64,000 bases of DNA from Agaricus subrufescens (GCA_029945375.1 CM057067.1:1674001-1738000); one strand, 5' to 3'; shown: positions 1 to 13,627, counted from the first letter of the stretch. A program made the numbers and translations. The notes: a model not told the origin generated them from the sequence alone.

Positions 1-1254
1 AGCTCCATCACCGTCATACCTGGATCAGAATTTCGCTCTGATATGCAAGCTTGCGCTGCAAAGGCAAAGCAGTGGCACTTGTATAACATTATGCAGCACG
101 CCACAAATTCTGGTGCAGTTCCCTGGCAATCCGCCATTCATTCCCTGGTCGTTGAGGCCATCCGAAGGGATGAAGCCGACAACTTTCATGCTCATAGGTT
201 CCTCGGGAAAGCTCTGAACGGCCTCTTACCTCGGAGGTCTCAGCTTGAGGATTTACAAGGTATCAATGGCTGGGCCGATCTGGCATGGTTATTGGAGCTG
301 AACCAAGCGTATTACAACCCTGCCCTGCTTGCTGCTGTTTGTAAGCTTGCCGATGATGATGTTGAAGAGTATCGATGGTGGGGAAAACCTATTTTACCGA
401 AAGAAGGGTCGGAGCGTCTCGAGGCATTGGTCCATGCCATTCCTGTCATGTTTCCTGAGACAGATGATCATCCTAAAGAGCCCGCCCTCTCCATTGTTGC
501 TCCTAAATCAATAGCCCTCACTCAATATCTACAACGTGATCCTATTGGCCTCTATCGGAATGCTGAGATGAGAAGTCTCATGTGGTTTATTATTGGAATA
601 AACCTTCCAGTTATCATAAGTTATTTGGTCATGCTCATTCGTGGTTCCACCGAGGTCGGACTCATTCTGGCCTACGTCGATTCTATCGTTTTCTCTATCA
701 TCCAACTACTTGCCGGGACAATCTTTGTGGAAAAGAGTACCTGGGTTGTGATTGAGGATCACACCATCGAAGGTCGAGATGCCTATCGTTGGTTGCAGTC
801 CCAAGATCCGACGTATGGCAAGGCAATCGAGTGGGGCAGTCGACAACTGGTCCCGGAATGGGACACTCCAAAATGGGATCCCAGTCCAGGAAGTCCTCCC
901 TCCCCTTATGCTATCACCCTCATTGATCTTCGGTCTGGCGTATTTACGAGGGCTGCAGTGACAAAACCCCCAAACGATATTGTTGTTCTCGCTGTACATG
1001 GAAGCGGTGTTACATGCATGCTCCTAGATAGGAATCAAGATGTTGAAGAAGAGGCGGCAACGGCGGTCAAAGTAGGGATGGCAAATTTTCCACCATTTGT
1101 GTTAGCTCAAGCGGAAGATTCCGGAACTGTTCACATTGGGAGTCGTATAAAGGATACTGATAATCAAGACATGCGCAAAAAACTCGCCATCTTCGCTTTC
1201 TTATCAAGTTTCTTTGCCGCTGGTAGTCATCTAGTAAATCAAGATATGTGGTAA
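1..1254 (+). CDS. Multi-membrane-span protein of unknown function, 5' end outside window
   Basis: The reading frame is open from base 1 to the TAA at 1254 and has no stop upstream of the first ATG at 43, so the gene probably starts left of the window. At least 403 residues are visible. The first ~170 residues are hydrophilic. Two hydrophobic segments follow at about residues 178-200 (starting MWFIIGINLP) and 206-228 (ending QLLAGTIF). A further hydrophobic stretch lies at the C-terminus (IFAFLSSFFAAGS). This is the layout of an integral membrane protein with a large cytosolic N-terminal part. I recognise no domain. Membrane topology is inferred from hydrophobicity only. Confidence 0.6.
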   Translation, partial: SSITVIPGSEFRSDMQACAAKAKQWHLYNIMQHATNSGAVPWQSAIHSLVVEAIRRDEADNFHAHRFLGKALNGLLPRRSQLEDLQGINGWADLAWLLELNQAYYNPALLAAVCKLADDDVEEYRWWGKPILPKEGSERLEALVHAIPVMFPETDDHPKEPALSIVAPKSIALTQYLQRDPIGLYRNAEMRSLMWFIIGINLPVIISYLVMLIRGSTEVGLILAYVDSIVFSIIQLLAGTIFVEKSTWVVIEDHTIEGRDAYRWLQSQDPTYGKAIEWGSRQLVPEWDTPKWDPSPGSPPSPYAITLIDLRSGVFTRAAVTKPPNDIVVLAVHGSGVTCMLLDRNQDVEEEAATAVKVGMANFPPFVLAQAEDSGTVHIGSRIKDTDNQDMRKKLAIFAFLSSFFAAGSHLVNQDMW

Positions 1255-4200
1255 TTTGTTAGTTGGCTCCGCGAACGCGCTTAACCTATGAGCTGGTCCT
1301 GCCATGTAACCATTAACACTTCCAAATTCTTATCGTTCCCTTTCATCTCGTGTAATTTGACCCTTTTTCATGTGCTATTGCCTGCCAGATGCCTTTTTTG
1401 TATATTTGTTTCGGCTTATATGTTGTCTTTTATCAGAAAAACATCAATTGCGATACTGTTCCATCTGTACCATGGACTTGAAGGATAATTAGAGGACGAT
1501 GCACGGTAATCACATGTTGAAGGAATATAGAAAAAGCTGCATTGCGCAGTTTGTTAAGGGACCTAATAGCATACATGCTCAAGACTCGGCTAAGTTCGGA
1601 ATGAATACACTCCGATCATTACCGGTGATCCGGATGTTGACCCGAGATCTCGATAGAATCGGATTTTCGTTGCAATACACCGACAATATAGAAGCCGAAC
1701 TTCTTCGTTCGCACTGCTATGAAGTTCAGGGAGCGAACGGATCGGGCACCACCTTTGGAGAAAGTTTTACCCTCTCAGGATAATCATATGACCGTGCTGC
1801 GGGGGAGTCAATCAATAGAGATACTGAGACCACTCTCAAAGTAGCCGTCCAGCGCCGATGGGAAGTTCTTGAGTTTGCAGCAAAGGACAAATATATATAA
1901 GCAGGGGTTACCTTATTTCACTCCATGACGATACGTCATCTCTTGAAGATGACTACTTTAAGTCATATCGGGGGAAATGGAAATTCGGAGTGGATTTGCA
2001 CGGACTCGCTGAGGACATATTCACTATGGACTGCCGGAATGTTGTCAGGATTGTTCGGGGATTTTTCGGGGAGTTGACGCGTCTCTCTGATACCGATGAC
2101 CAAGGACTTAGTGAGACTTTTGTGTTTTGAAATGAGACTGGAGCAATAAACGCCTCCGTTGAAAATAAGGAACAGGGCATCCGAGATCGGTTCAATGTCA
2201 TGATGTAATGATGATAATACCCACCCGTTCTTGCTGCGGGATTCAGGGTCAATCTGAACTAACTTCTGATTTACATTTGCAACAGTTTATGGAGTGATGT
2301 CGGTCGGGGGCTAATTGATACCGACCATGATTTCCGTGCCCTCTTCGATCATGATACAATATTGATCGCCCTGCTGTTGAATAATTGACGGATCGGTTCT
2401 TGGATTGATGAAAGTACGGAGTGGGAACATGGAAGGAAGCCCGAAGCCGCCATGCATAGCCCGTGATTAAAGTGTTGGGCGTGTAATACATGTCGTACAT
2501 TGAAAGAGCTATTTTCACATCAACGCTCTCTATCAGACAAAAGAACTTACTTCAGCATACCTGTCGATTGCATACAGCATATTCATGTAGCTTCAGGCGG
2601 GTTAAATCTTGAGAATGGGGGAAACTGGGTTTTGTCTTTTAAGATCCGACAACACCGGACTTCCCAGGATCGCGATGTACTCAAAGAGTGTCATACTATG
2701 TGCGTCGTTACATTTCGCACCATTCACCCCGACTAAGATACAAGAGGAAGTTTCCTCGCAGCCATACCAAAAGTAGGAAAGGCGAGCCAAAAATAAATCT
2801 TAATCCAACTTTTGATGCGTCTTGGCACAGCTACGGCAGGGTACAGCATGCTGTTCAAACACTCCGCTTCGGTTCAACCTTACTGGACGACAACTCAACC
2901 TGACAAAAGAAGAGTAGAATGTATGAATGATAAGATGAAATTGTGGTGGAGGCCTTTAGTTTTCCTTACGTCGGCCCATCTTTCCTGGTGAAAGTGTAGG
3001 ATAAAACTTTTTTTTGGTAATTCATTCAGCACCAAACCCGAGGTGTAAACCACACTAGCGGGTCTTTCTGAGCTAAATTGAAACGTAGCGAAGCTTTCAA
3101 GGCGGGAGGGCTCCAGGTAAGCAAGTCGGTGATGATATCCAGCCAATATGTTTTAGTTCTTGTTCGATTTGTATATTCAATAAGTTCGCGGGTAGCTTTA
3201 CTAGTTGTTGTGATGATCTTGTTGATATATTGTGTCAAAGTTACCGTATGACGGCAGATAAATTCCATATCACTTGGTGGATACTAGCCCTGCTTGTCAC
3301 CAACTTTAGACGACGGGCATTGAGTAGCGACTGCGGCTGAACTTCTTAGTGGAGCATGTACGTTCAATCCGATGGGATGGGCCCCCCGAAGACAGCGGGA
3401 AGGGCGGGTCATCAGCAGTCATAAGCAGTCAACTTGTGTGCAATGGGCGACTGGCGGCTTTTTGGAAGAAATTAGGTCAGGCCCCTCTACTCCGAAGGAT
3501 CTGATGGACACTTTGATAGAAGGCGTAATGATTGATCAGAGAGGTATGGGCGTTCTAATGGAATGCTTGATGTAGTTCTAAAGATGTTTCTCCTCAGTTT
3601 GATTCCATGGAGATACATACAGAGAAAGCATTTGACGGGTCAATGATGACTGGATGTGTGGTCAAAGAGGCCGATGAAATAAACCCATATTTACTGGATC
3701 AGGTACTACTCCGGGGTCGAGGAATGGATGAAACACCAGGCCTTGGCGGAGCCCGTCCTGGACCTGCGTTCCGTTCTTTAGACCTTCGACGTCGTCGAAT
3801 CTCAGATACCAACGGGGACAGATTGATCCGTGTGCCGGCAAAAAGTCACAAATTCTCGCGCCCCCGGATTACGAAATCTGATTGAAAAATTTACGCCTCT
3901 GAATCATCTCGAGACAAATGGAAGGACAAAAGAATATTGATGATGTTATACTATTGATTAGAGAGATCAAGCTCGCCTTAGAGGCTACATGCAGTAGGGC
4001 CGGTCGGTGGTGGTTCGATGTGGCAATCATAGTTTCGGCTCTTTCCGGGACTTACCCACACGCGAAAAGCGCTTGATACTGTGCTAAACGCCTCCGGCTT
4101 GTTCATTTTCCAAGCTACTGTTTCTTATTGGCATCAAGAGCGGGACTCGTGTCGTACTGCTCGTATAGTCAAACTCTGTGTCCTCGAGTCGCTTCGCATC

Positions 4201-4537
4201 GCAAGGCGTGTGGGGGAAGACGAACATTCAAGTGCTCATGACCGTAAAGTTCTCAGAATCTTTGTCGGAGACGGCCCGAACGCAGTAGACTGCTGTAATC
4301 CATCATGCTTCGGGAACATTTCGACACTGATCTGAACAAAATCGAGACCCCAACGTCCATCAGTAGATCGGGGATGTGGACAAGATGCGTGACACAGCCC
4401 TTCCGTGTCTATTTGTGCACTGGTCCCCCTGGTTCGTTTTCTCGGTCGAACTGTATTCACCTTTGCCGCCCGTTCCGGGGCATGTCTTTTAAAGCCCTTC
4501 AGAAATCTTCTTTTGCTCCTACCCAAACACATCCCCC
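1255..4537. other. 3.3-kb stretch without a defensible gene
   Basis: Only short open frames are present. The best is a plus-strand stretch at about 1873-2130 (roughly 85 codons, containing DDTSSLEDDYFKSY and GVDLHGLAEDIF), which looks protein-like but has no start, no clear splice partner and no family I recognise. A second open frame lies at 1499-1783. Either could be exons of a decayed gene. Two further short plus-strand frames (3372-3575, 3607-3885) have no support beyond being open. Confidence 0.3.
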
Positions 4538-6024
4538 ATGTCCTCTTCGTTTAAAACAAGGGTTCTAGGTTACAGCGAAGCAGCTCGCATCCTTACCGAC
4601 GTGGATGTTCAGCGCGATTCTGAGGACGCCTCCCGGGCTTTCACCAAGCTGTTGCCTGAGATTTTGGACAAATTCGAATCTATATCGAAATTGGTTCATT
4701 CAATTGATATACTGAACTTGACGGTGCCTCTGAGGCCGAGATGGGATAGTTTGGAAAGAGTACGTCGTTCTTCAGACAGCATTACTCATTTGTTCTGAGG
4801 ATTACCATTTCAGGACTTTTCTCAATTCCTCTGGCAGTTGCGTACGACTGCAGGAAACATCTCTGGCCGTCTGAAAGGTACGCCACCTATATATACGGGT
4901 ACGCAACACGCATTTACCCGCGCTGGTCGGTCTAGTGTTCTGTGGCACTATCTTGCCGATGGTCGCAACGTCCCCTGGTAGCGGAGCATTGCAAGCGCTT
5001 CAAAATTTCATGAGAGTATGGTGATCTACCCTCTGGTTCGGGATGATTCTCACATGTTTTTCAGATTTCATCCGACCATGCAAATGCGATCAGGGCACTA
5101 GCAGAACATGCAATGCGGTTGAATGTTGTTTTAGCCTCCTTTCACACCGAATTTGCCAAGTTCACCCATGTTCAAACCCGCCTGGGACAAAAGGAACTAA
5201 TGAACTTGTCAAGTCGTATCCATGAATTGGACTCTATCATGCGGGAGTAAGTTTCTGATAGCATCCTGTTAGTACAAGCCGCTTAACCAACTCCCAGGCT
5301 TTCAACTTCGGTTAGTCAACATTCTCGTTTGTAAGTATTGAGCTGACATCACCCCTTTAGAATGGACGCCTGTCAAACCCAGATCCCACACATCTTGTCT
5401 ACACCACGTTGCGTGTCGGGGCATCGACAGGTATGAGATACACGCGGTCAAGGTTGTCGCACCAAAAGCTGGTAGGTTTCCTTACCTTTGTGCCATTCCT
5501 ATTATTAACACCTTTCAAAATATAGTCATTAACTGGGCCGACAGCCCACTTGGGCTCGTTATATGAGTCCTTTGACAGTGAGTATTTTTTTTGTTTTCTT
5601 ACATATGTTGCTGATGAAATCAGAAAAACGGGACGAGGTTGCGTATGCCCTCTATGCGACACAGATGTGTTTCGGTAAAGGGGACAGATTCAGCACCACA
5701 CAAAACTGTCTCTCGACCCTCGTGTTTGACGTGGTGACGCATTTCGAATCCGACTTAGGTCTGCTTCTGGCTATCTGGGCTAGGTTGCTAGCGGATTCTA
5801 CTGATATTTATCAATGGCTAACGAATCCTTCGAAATATGTGAGTTATTCTCTTTACATCACAAACACGATTGACTTACAGGTTGATAGCGTGACCCCGCA
5901 GTCATTGTTGATTATAAGGAGAGAGGTATCTCATTTTACGCGACACTTTCCATGGTCTTGGACACCTACGTGTCTGGCATAGACCCTAGCCGTTTCACCA
6001 AAACATAACTGGAAAGCCGAGTAG
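4538..6024 (+). CDS. Ten-exon gene for a 341-aa protein of unknown function
   Basis: Exons that join in frame with GT..AG introns: 4538-4759, 4814-4877, 4936-5015, 5065-5246, 5298-5310, 5361-5471, 5526-5577, 5624-5838, 5881-5925, 5983-6024 (TAG). Phases match at every junction and total 342 codons, strong evidence that this is a real gene although no family is recognised. The N-terminal half is helical and rich in heptad-like hydrophobics (DKFESISKLVHSIDIL; HAMRLNVVLASFHTEF). The C-terminal half has FDKKRDEVAYALYATQ and a long LGLLLAIWARLLA helix. The fifth exon is only 13 nt, so that junction is the least certain. The start is the ATG followed by SSSFKTRVLGY. Confidence 0.6.
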
Positions 6025-9000
6025 GCCGAGTCAGACAGTAATTGGTCCATTTACTTCATTGGTCGAGATTACTATCTTCCTCGTGATTGCCTCACGACCG
6101 ATTCATGCATACACCGAGCTTCCCTGTCCAGATTTTATCCCCGAGCTGAGGTTGGGAAGATCGACCTCGATAAAAAAAAAAGCTTGGTGACTCCTGATGG
6201 TGACGGTGATGGCAGTGGAGTCGGTGATCCCGTCCAGATCCATTTTTGCACTGGCGGGCTATTAAATTATATTTTCTGTATAATCACCCGCACCTACTCC
6301 CATATACAATACATCCTAATGTATAATCGGCATTCGGATTCTTCCACACAAGGTACAAAAGAAAGCTCATTTCTCTGGCATCAGGCTCGGTCCCGGCGTC
6401 CGGGACCAGCAGAGGCACCAACAACTGACAAGGCTGAATCAAGGGGCCGAAACGGATGATGGTTCGGTCCAAGAAACTCACACTCAAGTCAATACCTGAT
6501 TTAATGGTGCCTTGGCCAAGTTTTTTTAGATCTTTTCTTCCCGATACATGAGGCGAAACTCGAGTTTTTGTGGGTCCCTCAGAGGCGAGAGAGGCGCCAA
6601 GTTTCGCCGATACGTTGATGATCCGAACAGATGCAACAAGTAGTGAGCTTTACTTGTATGATCTTTCAAGTTATTTTAGGTAGATATTATCTAAGAAAAT
6701 CAGTCACTTAGCAATGGAGCTAGTGTTGCCACGAAGCGAGTTTGGCAATTTATTGATACAAGCTGTCTGGTGTCAACAATTTTACCATGGCCGAGATATG
6801 GAATCGCCTATGTCAGCTAATCTTGGCCCATCTAGCACCTATGCTACCTTTATCTTAGACTACCCACGTTCTCAAAGTGTAGAATTCTTGGGTGCTTCTC
6901 GGAATTGAACATGCGTGTACTCCAACCTTTTTTTATCATTTCTCTATCCGAGTGAGCGCAAGCCGATTGTTGGGGATAACATATAGAGAAACCTATCTTC
7001 TCTGAGAAGTAGAGCTTGTTATTATAGGGATTGACATAGAGCAACCCAAATTTAGTCCGTTGCAGCACACAAGCGGGTAACATCTAACAAATCGCTTCCC
7101 AAGTTCTAACTTCACGGGAGTCGACACCGCATTTGTCAACGAGCTGCTAATAAATTTGCAAGGTGTAACAATCTATGACGACGACTTCAGGGGGCTCCCG
7201 AATTAGTCATAGGGACGAATTGACGAGCGTTGGTGTTATTTTTGGATAGCATATAAATTTCAAGTGCTCATCGGAGCCTGAGTACGGATCAACGGACCTC
7301 GGGTTATACATACTTCGCGGGTGATCAAGGAAGCACACAATGGACTCCCTCGATACTGCCTGCCTGTACCACACTAGTACATAACAGGCACCGAGAGGTA
7401 TATGTAAGAATTGAGGTATTGACCGTCTCAACGGCAATAGGAGTATCCGCAAAAACAAAAGAAAAATATTGGTCATGCAACAGGTTGGGCAATGTACGCC
7501 GCTCACTCAGAGTATTGCTGGTGCCCGCAAAACACGCCCCATATCTTACGAACCGGGCCAAGGATATTCCTGTTCCAGTTTGACATGTGTATGTATATAG
7601 TTTGGAAACAGTAATTTTGCTTAGAGATCACCCTAACTCCGTCGAGAGCGTACCTCTCGGACATAGTAGCGCCAAATGTCCGGATAGTCGGAACGATGAC
7701 AGTCTACTCAACTTGATGGTGTGACATGAAAAGTTGACTATTACTAAGTGATACTAGACTGACATCTGTCTAAATTTATGGTAATACCCCAGTATTATGA
7801 ACATGGTCAGAAAGATTGACGTGATCTTGTCAGATACTCTGTGGAGCAAAATATTCGTTTACCTCCTTTTACAGGTTCGACATCAAAAATTTTCTCAATC
7901 ATAAAGCCCTCATTTCTTCCTTCAATAATGCGGGGATATGATTCAGTGAAGTGAGAATTATATCACCGTCAAAGTCAAGATCTGATACATGAGGGCTTTA
8001 TGGTTGGGATAGACAAGGTGAATTGATCAATATTGAGTCGGAGCGCTTGAATGATGGCAAGTGAGTTATGTGTGGAGATCTAACGATGAGGAGACGCTAC
8101 GAAGGAGTTATCGCGTCACTCATCATGCATCAAAAAGCAACTACCTTTGCTGCTATTATAACAGGTGCACTCGTGGGCCCATCAGCCATACACTTTGTAG
8201 CTACCCTAGTACCTGTCAGATTATTTTTCAATCTAATGTTGCTACGACTACCTTCTCCACAAGCTTACCAACGTCGGTCAAACTTTCGCACTAAACATCG
8301 TCTGACAACACAACCCGAACACGTTTTGAGCTTGTGCTCCTCCTTACCATACACCGTGTGAAACACTAGCTTGACAGGCGCGGAGCATCAATTATGATGT
8401 AATATTTAGCCTCAGTAACTGACATTCGGCGAGAGGAATCCCTTTTAACTATCAGTTCCGAGGTACAAGACATGAGTCATTGACCTTGAAGTCCTTCCAC
8501 CAATCACGCACCATACCTCATGACTAAAGTCCAGCGATGAAATGATTCGGGATAAAAAATGCCACATAGGTGGCAATTAAGCCCAAAGGAGACGGTTGCG
8601 CACTTCCCATTAAGCCATTCGGCGGGACCGCCTTTCGTAACTAATACCATTCGATGACATAAGTTCTCAGAAGTTCACATACAATGTACACATTATTCCC
8701 AACTCCGGCTTCGGAGGAGAAAATGAATCCTTCGGAAGGTGAAACCGTTTTGACCATAGTGTTTACATTATCCGGTGAAACAACCCACACATTTCCCATG
8801 ATCCGATTTTATATGCACGCGATGGTTAAGCTCCCAGTCCTCGTATCTCACCGTAGAGAGCAGATGCGTATGCAAACGAGGAAACGATTTCATCAAATTG
8901 ACTAATTGTTTGGTCCTCCCGAAGTCCCGTCACCTCATTCCGAAGTCAATAGAATGCTTTTAATACCCGTGTTTATACAGGTTCATGAAAGGAGAAAACA

Positions 9001-9925
9001 TGTTCCGACAAGCGCCAAACTGTGACAACGAACCGTCTGGCTAATAATATTCCACCAGAGGCATGACGGGACTCGGGGCGGCTCCGATCGGCTTGTTGGA
9101 AGAAGTTGAGAAATCTTGGGAAACATGAAGGCCGGGAAAATGTATAACCTCACATTTTATCCGGGTGGTGATACCGTAACATCGAGTACCTAGCAAATTT
9201 CCTTATTCTCTCTTCTCGATATCTATAACCACAGGGCTCAGGAAATCTGAAGTGGGAAAAGGGACATAAGAGATTGATCTTGCGCCCCTGATTAGTATAC
9301 CTGACCCTTCCTCCCGGTCTCGGGTCAAAGTATGATACTTACAACGTTAGAGGTCTTACTCATACTGGCCCCTAGGGTCCAACAGAGGTAGAGGAGGCTT
9401 TCATGTGGGGAGAGGGTTACTAGACTGCATGTGCGGCCCAGCATTCCTTTTCTAGCTGCATCGACGACTGTCCTCGAGTCTCTACACTAACAAGCGCAAC
9501 TGTGATTAACTCGACGACCGTTTGTTTACACCAAGTTCGCATTTCAAGCTCTGAACTTGGTCGACCACGTACATCGACCATTCCAGACAATTTCCCTTTG
9601 ATAAAAGTGAACCGTTGCAACAAGGAGTTAGAACGTCGCCAAGTGCACGCATGACATAGAGATGTCAGCTGTCCTTGTTTCCACTACCGGTGTTATACGT
9701 CTCGCGGCAGATGGAAGGCTTGTGGGTGAAGGTGAACTTGATGACACCGTAGATAAGGATGAGCGATTTGATTAGACACGAATAGAGATGGTCTACTCTT
9801 ATTCAGTATCGTGACAGGAGAAAACTTCTGGTAGAGGTGACATTGGCATCTGTCTATATTGCAGTAGTAACCCCATATTTCTATACAAAGATGATCGAGA
9901 GATCAACCTAATCAAAACTTGTTGG
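6025..9925. other. 3.9-kb gene-poor stretch
   Basis: No open frame here has a convincing splice structure or recognisable motif. Frames at 8068-8361 (a hydrophobic run including AAIITGALVGPS) and 9663-9776 (a 37-residue acidic peptide) are the longest candidates and could be remnants. I see no transposon ends or tandem repeats here. It separates the unknown gene at 4.5-6.0 kb from the 3' end of threonine synthase. Confidence 0.3.
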
Positions 9926-11790
9926 TCAGGCATTCCGGCGAGCAGTCTCTTCGATAACTTCTTTTACAAGTTCGATGTCAGGCCTTTCAACAAGTAACAC
10001 TCTTCTTTCCTTCTCTAACAATCCACGGAACTCGGTGGGGAGCACATCTCGATCAAAATCAAAATTTGATGCATTCTCAAGGGCACGCGACACAGCCTCT
10101 GAGAATTTCGCAGGATGTGCGGTAGACAACACGATCTGATGAGTGTTCGGAGCGCTTAAGGCGAATATGTCAGAACAACCAGAAGAGACACTAGTAAAGG
10201 GTTGTCCACTTACTTATCGGGAGTAATAATCTTAGCTGCCGCTAGGCCGACGGCGGTGTGAGGATCAGCGATATACTGGGGTTGACCTTGGAAATGTGAA
10301 CGGATGGTATCAAGTGTCTGTTGATAAATCCATCACAAATCAGCTTCTGAAATTTGCCAACGAACATCGTTGCAGGGACACACACCACTTCATCAGAAAT
10401 TCTCTCAGCGATGAAATCGCGGCGGGCAACTTCCAGCACTGATACCGGAACTTCGACCTTTCCATCAACCTTAACCCTATGCATCCATTCATCAAGTGTC
10501 TGAGATGCGTTCACTCTCCTCTCATCTGAGGCCCCAATCGTAGTCTCGTAGGCGAGGTACCATAATAGCCGCTCAAAATTACTTGAAACGAGAATATCCA
10601 TGGCCGGGCTAAGCGTCTCTTTCACACCACTGGCATCGGTGGTTTTTTGACCTTCCACCGAAAGTCGTATTTCGGTATCAACTTTCTCATAACGTCCACT
10701 TTTCCAGAAACGGGCAAGTATATCATTCGCATTCGTCGCGACAGCGAGCTTTCCCATCGGAAGGCCCATACGCTTTGCATAATATCCTGCCAGGATATCT
10801 CCGAAGTTTCCTGTGGGAACGACATATTGGATTTCAACATCATTGATGGAGAGGCCCGATGGCAGATGTTTCTGGATGTGGAAGTAGGAGAGAAAATAGT
10901 ATACAGTCTGAGCGAGGATACGCGCCCAGTTGATAGAATTAACGGCGCCTAGGTGGTGTTTGGCATTAAAATCCTTGTCAGCAAAGAGCGATTTCACAAT
11001 GTCCTACAGCAGCCCATATGAGTCGAGCGGGTAATTAACGGATATAAGGGTCTCACCTGACAATCATCGAATGTGCCTTTTACTGCCACGTTATGAACGT
11101 TTGAGTCTGTGACTGTTGTCATTTGTGCTTCCTGGATTGGCGAGACGCGGCCTTTCGGATGAAGGATGAATATTGAAACATTTGATTTTCCCCGTAGGCC
11201 ATAAATAGCCGCGCTGTCAAACAGTTGAGCACGTACATAGACATTTTGTTTGTCACAACATACCTTCCTGTATCCCCACTCGTCGCTCCTATCACGGTTA
11301 ACCTCTCCGCTTCTGCCTCTGAAGATTTCTTAGCATTTCTTCGGAGTAGGAAAAATTCGAAGAGGTTGCCAAGTAGTTGTAGTGCGACGTCCTTGAAAGC
11401 AAACGTGGGTCCATGGAACAGTTCTAGGATATATTTATTCTCCTCTAACTTCACCAACGGTGTCACGTCGGGATGGCGGAATGTCTGGTAAGATTTTTGA
11501 ACCAGCAGTCGCAGGTCATCCTGGGAGATCTCGTCTGAGGAGATATAAAGCGAGAGAACCGCAACGGAGAGGTCCACGAAAGAATATGTGCTCCATTCGG
11601 TTTTCCAGTCTTTCGGTAGTTGTGGAATGTGTTCGGGAATATAGAGGCCACCGTTCGGAGCCAGTCCTGTAAGAACTGTCTGATTGTCGCGTTGCCTGTC
11701 AAACGAGCACCATATATAACCTAAGAAAGACAATCATACCTCTTCAAAGGTAAGTTTCTGGCTGCCACCTCTGGTGGAGAAATATTTCAT
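9926..11790 (-). CDS. THR4: Threonine synthase
   Basis: PLP enzyme converting O-phosphohomoserine to L-threonine and phosphate, the last step of threonine biosynthesis. Six exons on the minus strand join in perfect phase: 11740-11790, 11264-11679, 11057-11213, 10386-11003, 10214-10317, 9926-10154, giving 524 aa, close to the ~510-520 aa of fungal THR4. Diagnostic stretches: N-terminal KYFSTRGG, GLAPNGGLYIPE, the cofactor-lysine region GPTFAFKDVALQ, IGATSGDTGS across an exon junction, VPTGNFGDILAGYYA, and C-terminal LSTAHPAKF. Introns are 50-68 nt, except the first (60 nt), whose acceptor was chosen because only CAG before ACAGTT keeps frame. The gene looks intact and is the clearest host housekeeping gene in the window. 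Confidence 0.95.
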
Positions 11791-12436
11791 GATGAGTCGT
11801 ACTGGAGCAATAAATGACCATCAATCTTTGATCGATTCGCCGAAATAAGTTGTTTTTCTTTGTTTGGCCCGCCATGCTCGTTCGGAAATATCGGCTTCGG
11901 ACTTGGATTTTCTACCAGTATATATACACTCGTTCCCCTGTCTCTTCCAGTCGTTTCTGACCTCCGTGATTTTTCCGACGTTTTAGTGGTGATGAGTTTT
12001 GCTCATGCACAATCATCCAATTGTTCAACCTCCCGTGATCTCTCGCGACACTTCGAATGCGTTTGTAACTGGCCACACTCCCTGTTGGAAACCATGAAGG
12101 CTGAAACGCGCCGACCATACTGCGTAGCACACTCGCCAGAACCTTATAAACTCACCTATTTTCCCTTCTCCAACTAAGTGAAAAGTAGCAGGAACCGGCA
12201 TTAAAGCTCTGCTCAGAGACAAGCCATTCATGGTCCTCTTCCAATGCACCTACTTGAAGTCACATCGTCAGTGCTCAGGACCCCTCAATGCGAGGCTGAG
12301 CAATCCCCTGAAAAATTCTGGAGGAATTTTAGGTGCTTCTAATTTGGTACGGCCAATCTGATCGTTTTTTGCTGAAGGTCAGCCGCCGTTCGATGATATA
12401 ACAAACCGGCGGGCCTAGTTTCGCTCATGCATCTAA
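11791..12436 (-). other. Intergenic segment with a possible 57-aa small ORF
   Basis: Upstream of threonine synthase. A minus-strand ATG at 12231 opens MNGLSLSRALMPVP and continues to a GTGAGT donor. If spliced over 55 nt to the AG before CCTTCATGG, it yields a 57-residue peptide ending QLDDCA. The splice is plausible but the peptide matches nothing I know. The remainder may contain the threonine synthase promoter; I identify no element with confidence. Confidence 0.2.
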
Positions 12437-13627
12437 ATGACCATCTGCGCAATGTTCTCCATTTCCAGTTTCCTGCGCCTGGCCCTCTTATTCGTAAACA
12501 CATTCTTCTCGAAAGTATGTTCGATCCTACGATTCACTCGGCCTCGAAGCTCTGCGCCCGTGGTGGATGTAGAACTCGGGAGACCCCCTCTCGCTGTGAT
12601 GACACCCGGTGCGCATCTAATTGTAAGGATAACAGGAGTTAACACTTACTTAAAAGAGTTCAGGTCAGAGTAGCTTAGTTGAAACTCATTCAGCTACTAT
12701 TCCGGCATCTAATCCTATCGCAAATTGTCCGCCTTCCGAAACCCCAAAGCATTATAGTATTCTTATCATCGAAGCCCCCGAGCCTACAAACTCTAGCAGT
12801 GAACATTCGGATTCGCACGCATCAACAGAATCATCCATGAAGAGCCCAAGCACCGAGGAACCTTCTCTTGAATCTGCCGCAACATCAGTCACCCCTACTT
12901 TACCTGATGGAATAGAGGATCATGAAGCTGTCGTAAATAAAGATGAAGATTTGTTGTCTTCTAGCTGCGAGACGCCTTCCAACGATTCATCGCCTACTCC
13001 AAATCCAGCGCTCTCGGGCATGATAGAAATCCGAAACATGCATACGCCGGAGCTCGATACTGAAGACTCTGCGGGCCCCACCTTTTCCGTGACTATCTCT
13101 TACGACGAGGACAGCTCCGACAGTGAAGATGACCTAGAAGTGCCGTCGCATAGAAGTCTTAAGCTTGCCATCGACGACATGTGGTGCCACAACGTTCTCC
13201 ATACCATTAAGGAAGTTGACGAAGAGAGTGCAGAGGAAGGCGCCCACACGAGCGTTTCTGGTCCTTCTCCTACTATAGGTAACTCTTTGTCTTTCATTCC
13301 GCCCCTGTGGGCTGACAAACACATTCAGTCGTTCAAAGCCCCAGCTTTGGAAACTCCCTCTCTCGTGCACAATCAGCCACCAATAGATTAGCTGCTTTGC
13401 TCAAACTTCTCGAAGGCGAACTGGCCGAATCCAGAACCTCTATCTCCATAGACTCTTTAATCTCGAATTCTAAGCCTGAGGTCGATGCAAGCACAAGCTC
13501 GGATGATATTGGTTACGACTGGTATAGCAAGACAGCCGACAAGTATCACATACCACCTTCGAAGATGTGCGATGGGGAAGAAAGTTGGAAACTCTTATCT
13601 GATGATCCTTTCCAAAAATCGTTATGA
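12437..13627 (+). CDS. Acidic, Ser/Thr-rich protein of unknown function
   Basis: The reliable part is two exons: one open from about 12665 to 13278 and 13329-13627 (TGA), joined by a 50-nt intron in matching phase. The product is dominated by acidic and serine clusters (SYDEDSSDSEDD, ELDTEDSAGPTF) and a C-terminal segment SATNRLAALLKLLEGEL that looks helical. The 5' end is less sure. An ATG at 12437 opens a hydrophobic run (FLRLALLFVNTFF) and can reach the main exon through a 35-nt intron at 12515-12549, shorter than usual here, followed by a GTAAGG donor. The low-complexity composition suggests a disordered, possibly nuclear protein. It is convergent with the NACHT gene downstream. Confidence 0.5.

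Noticed and set aside
706..999. Minus-strand 97-codon ORF
   Set aside because: Antisense to the membrane-protein gene, in a region with continuous plus-strand coding features.
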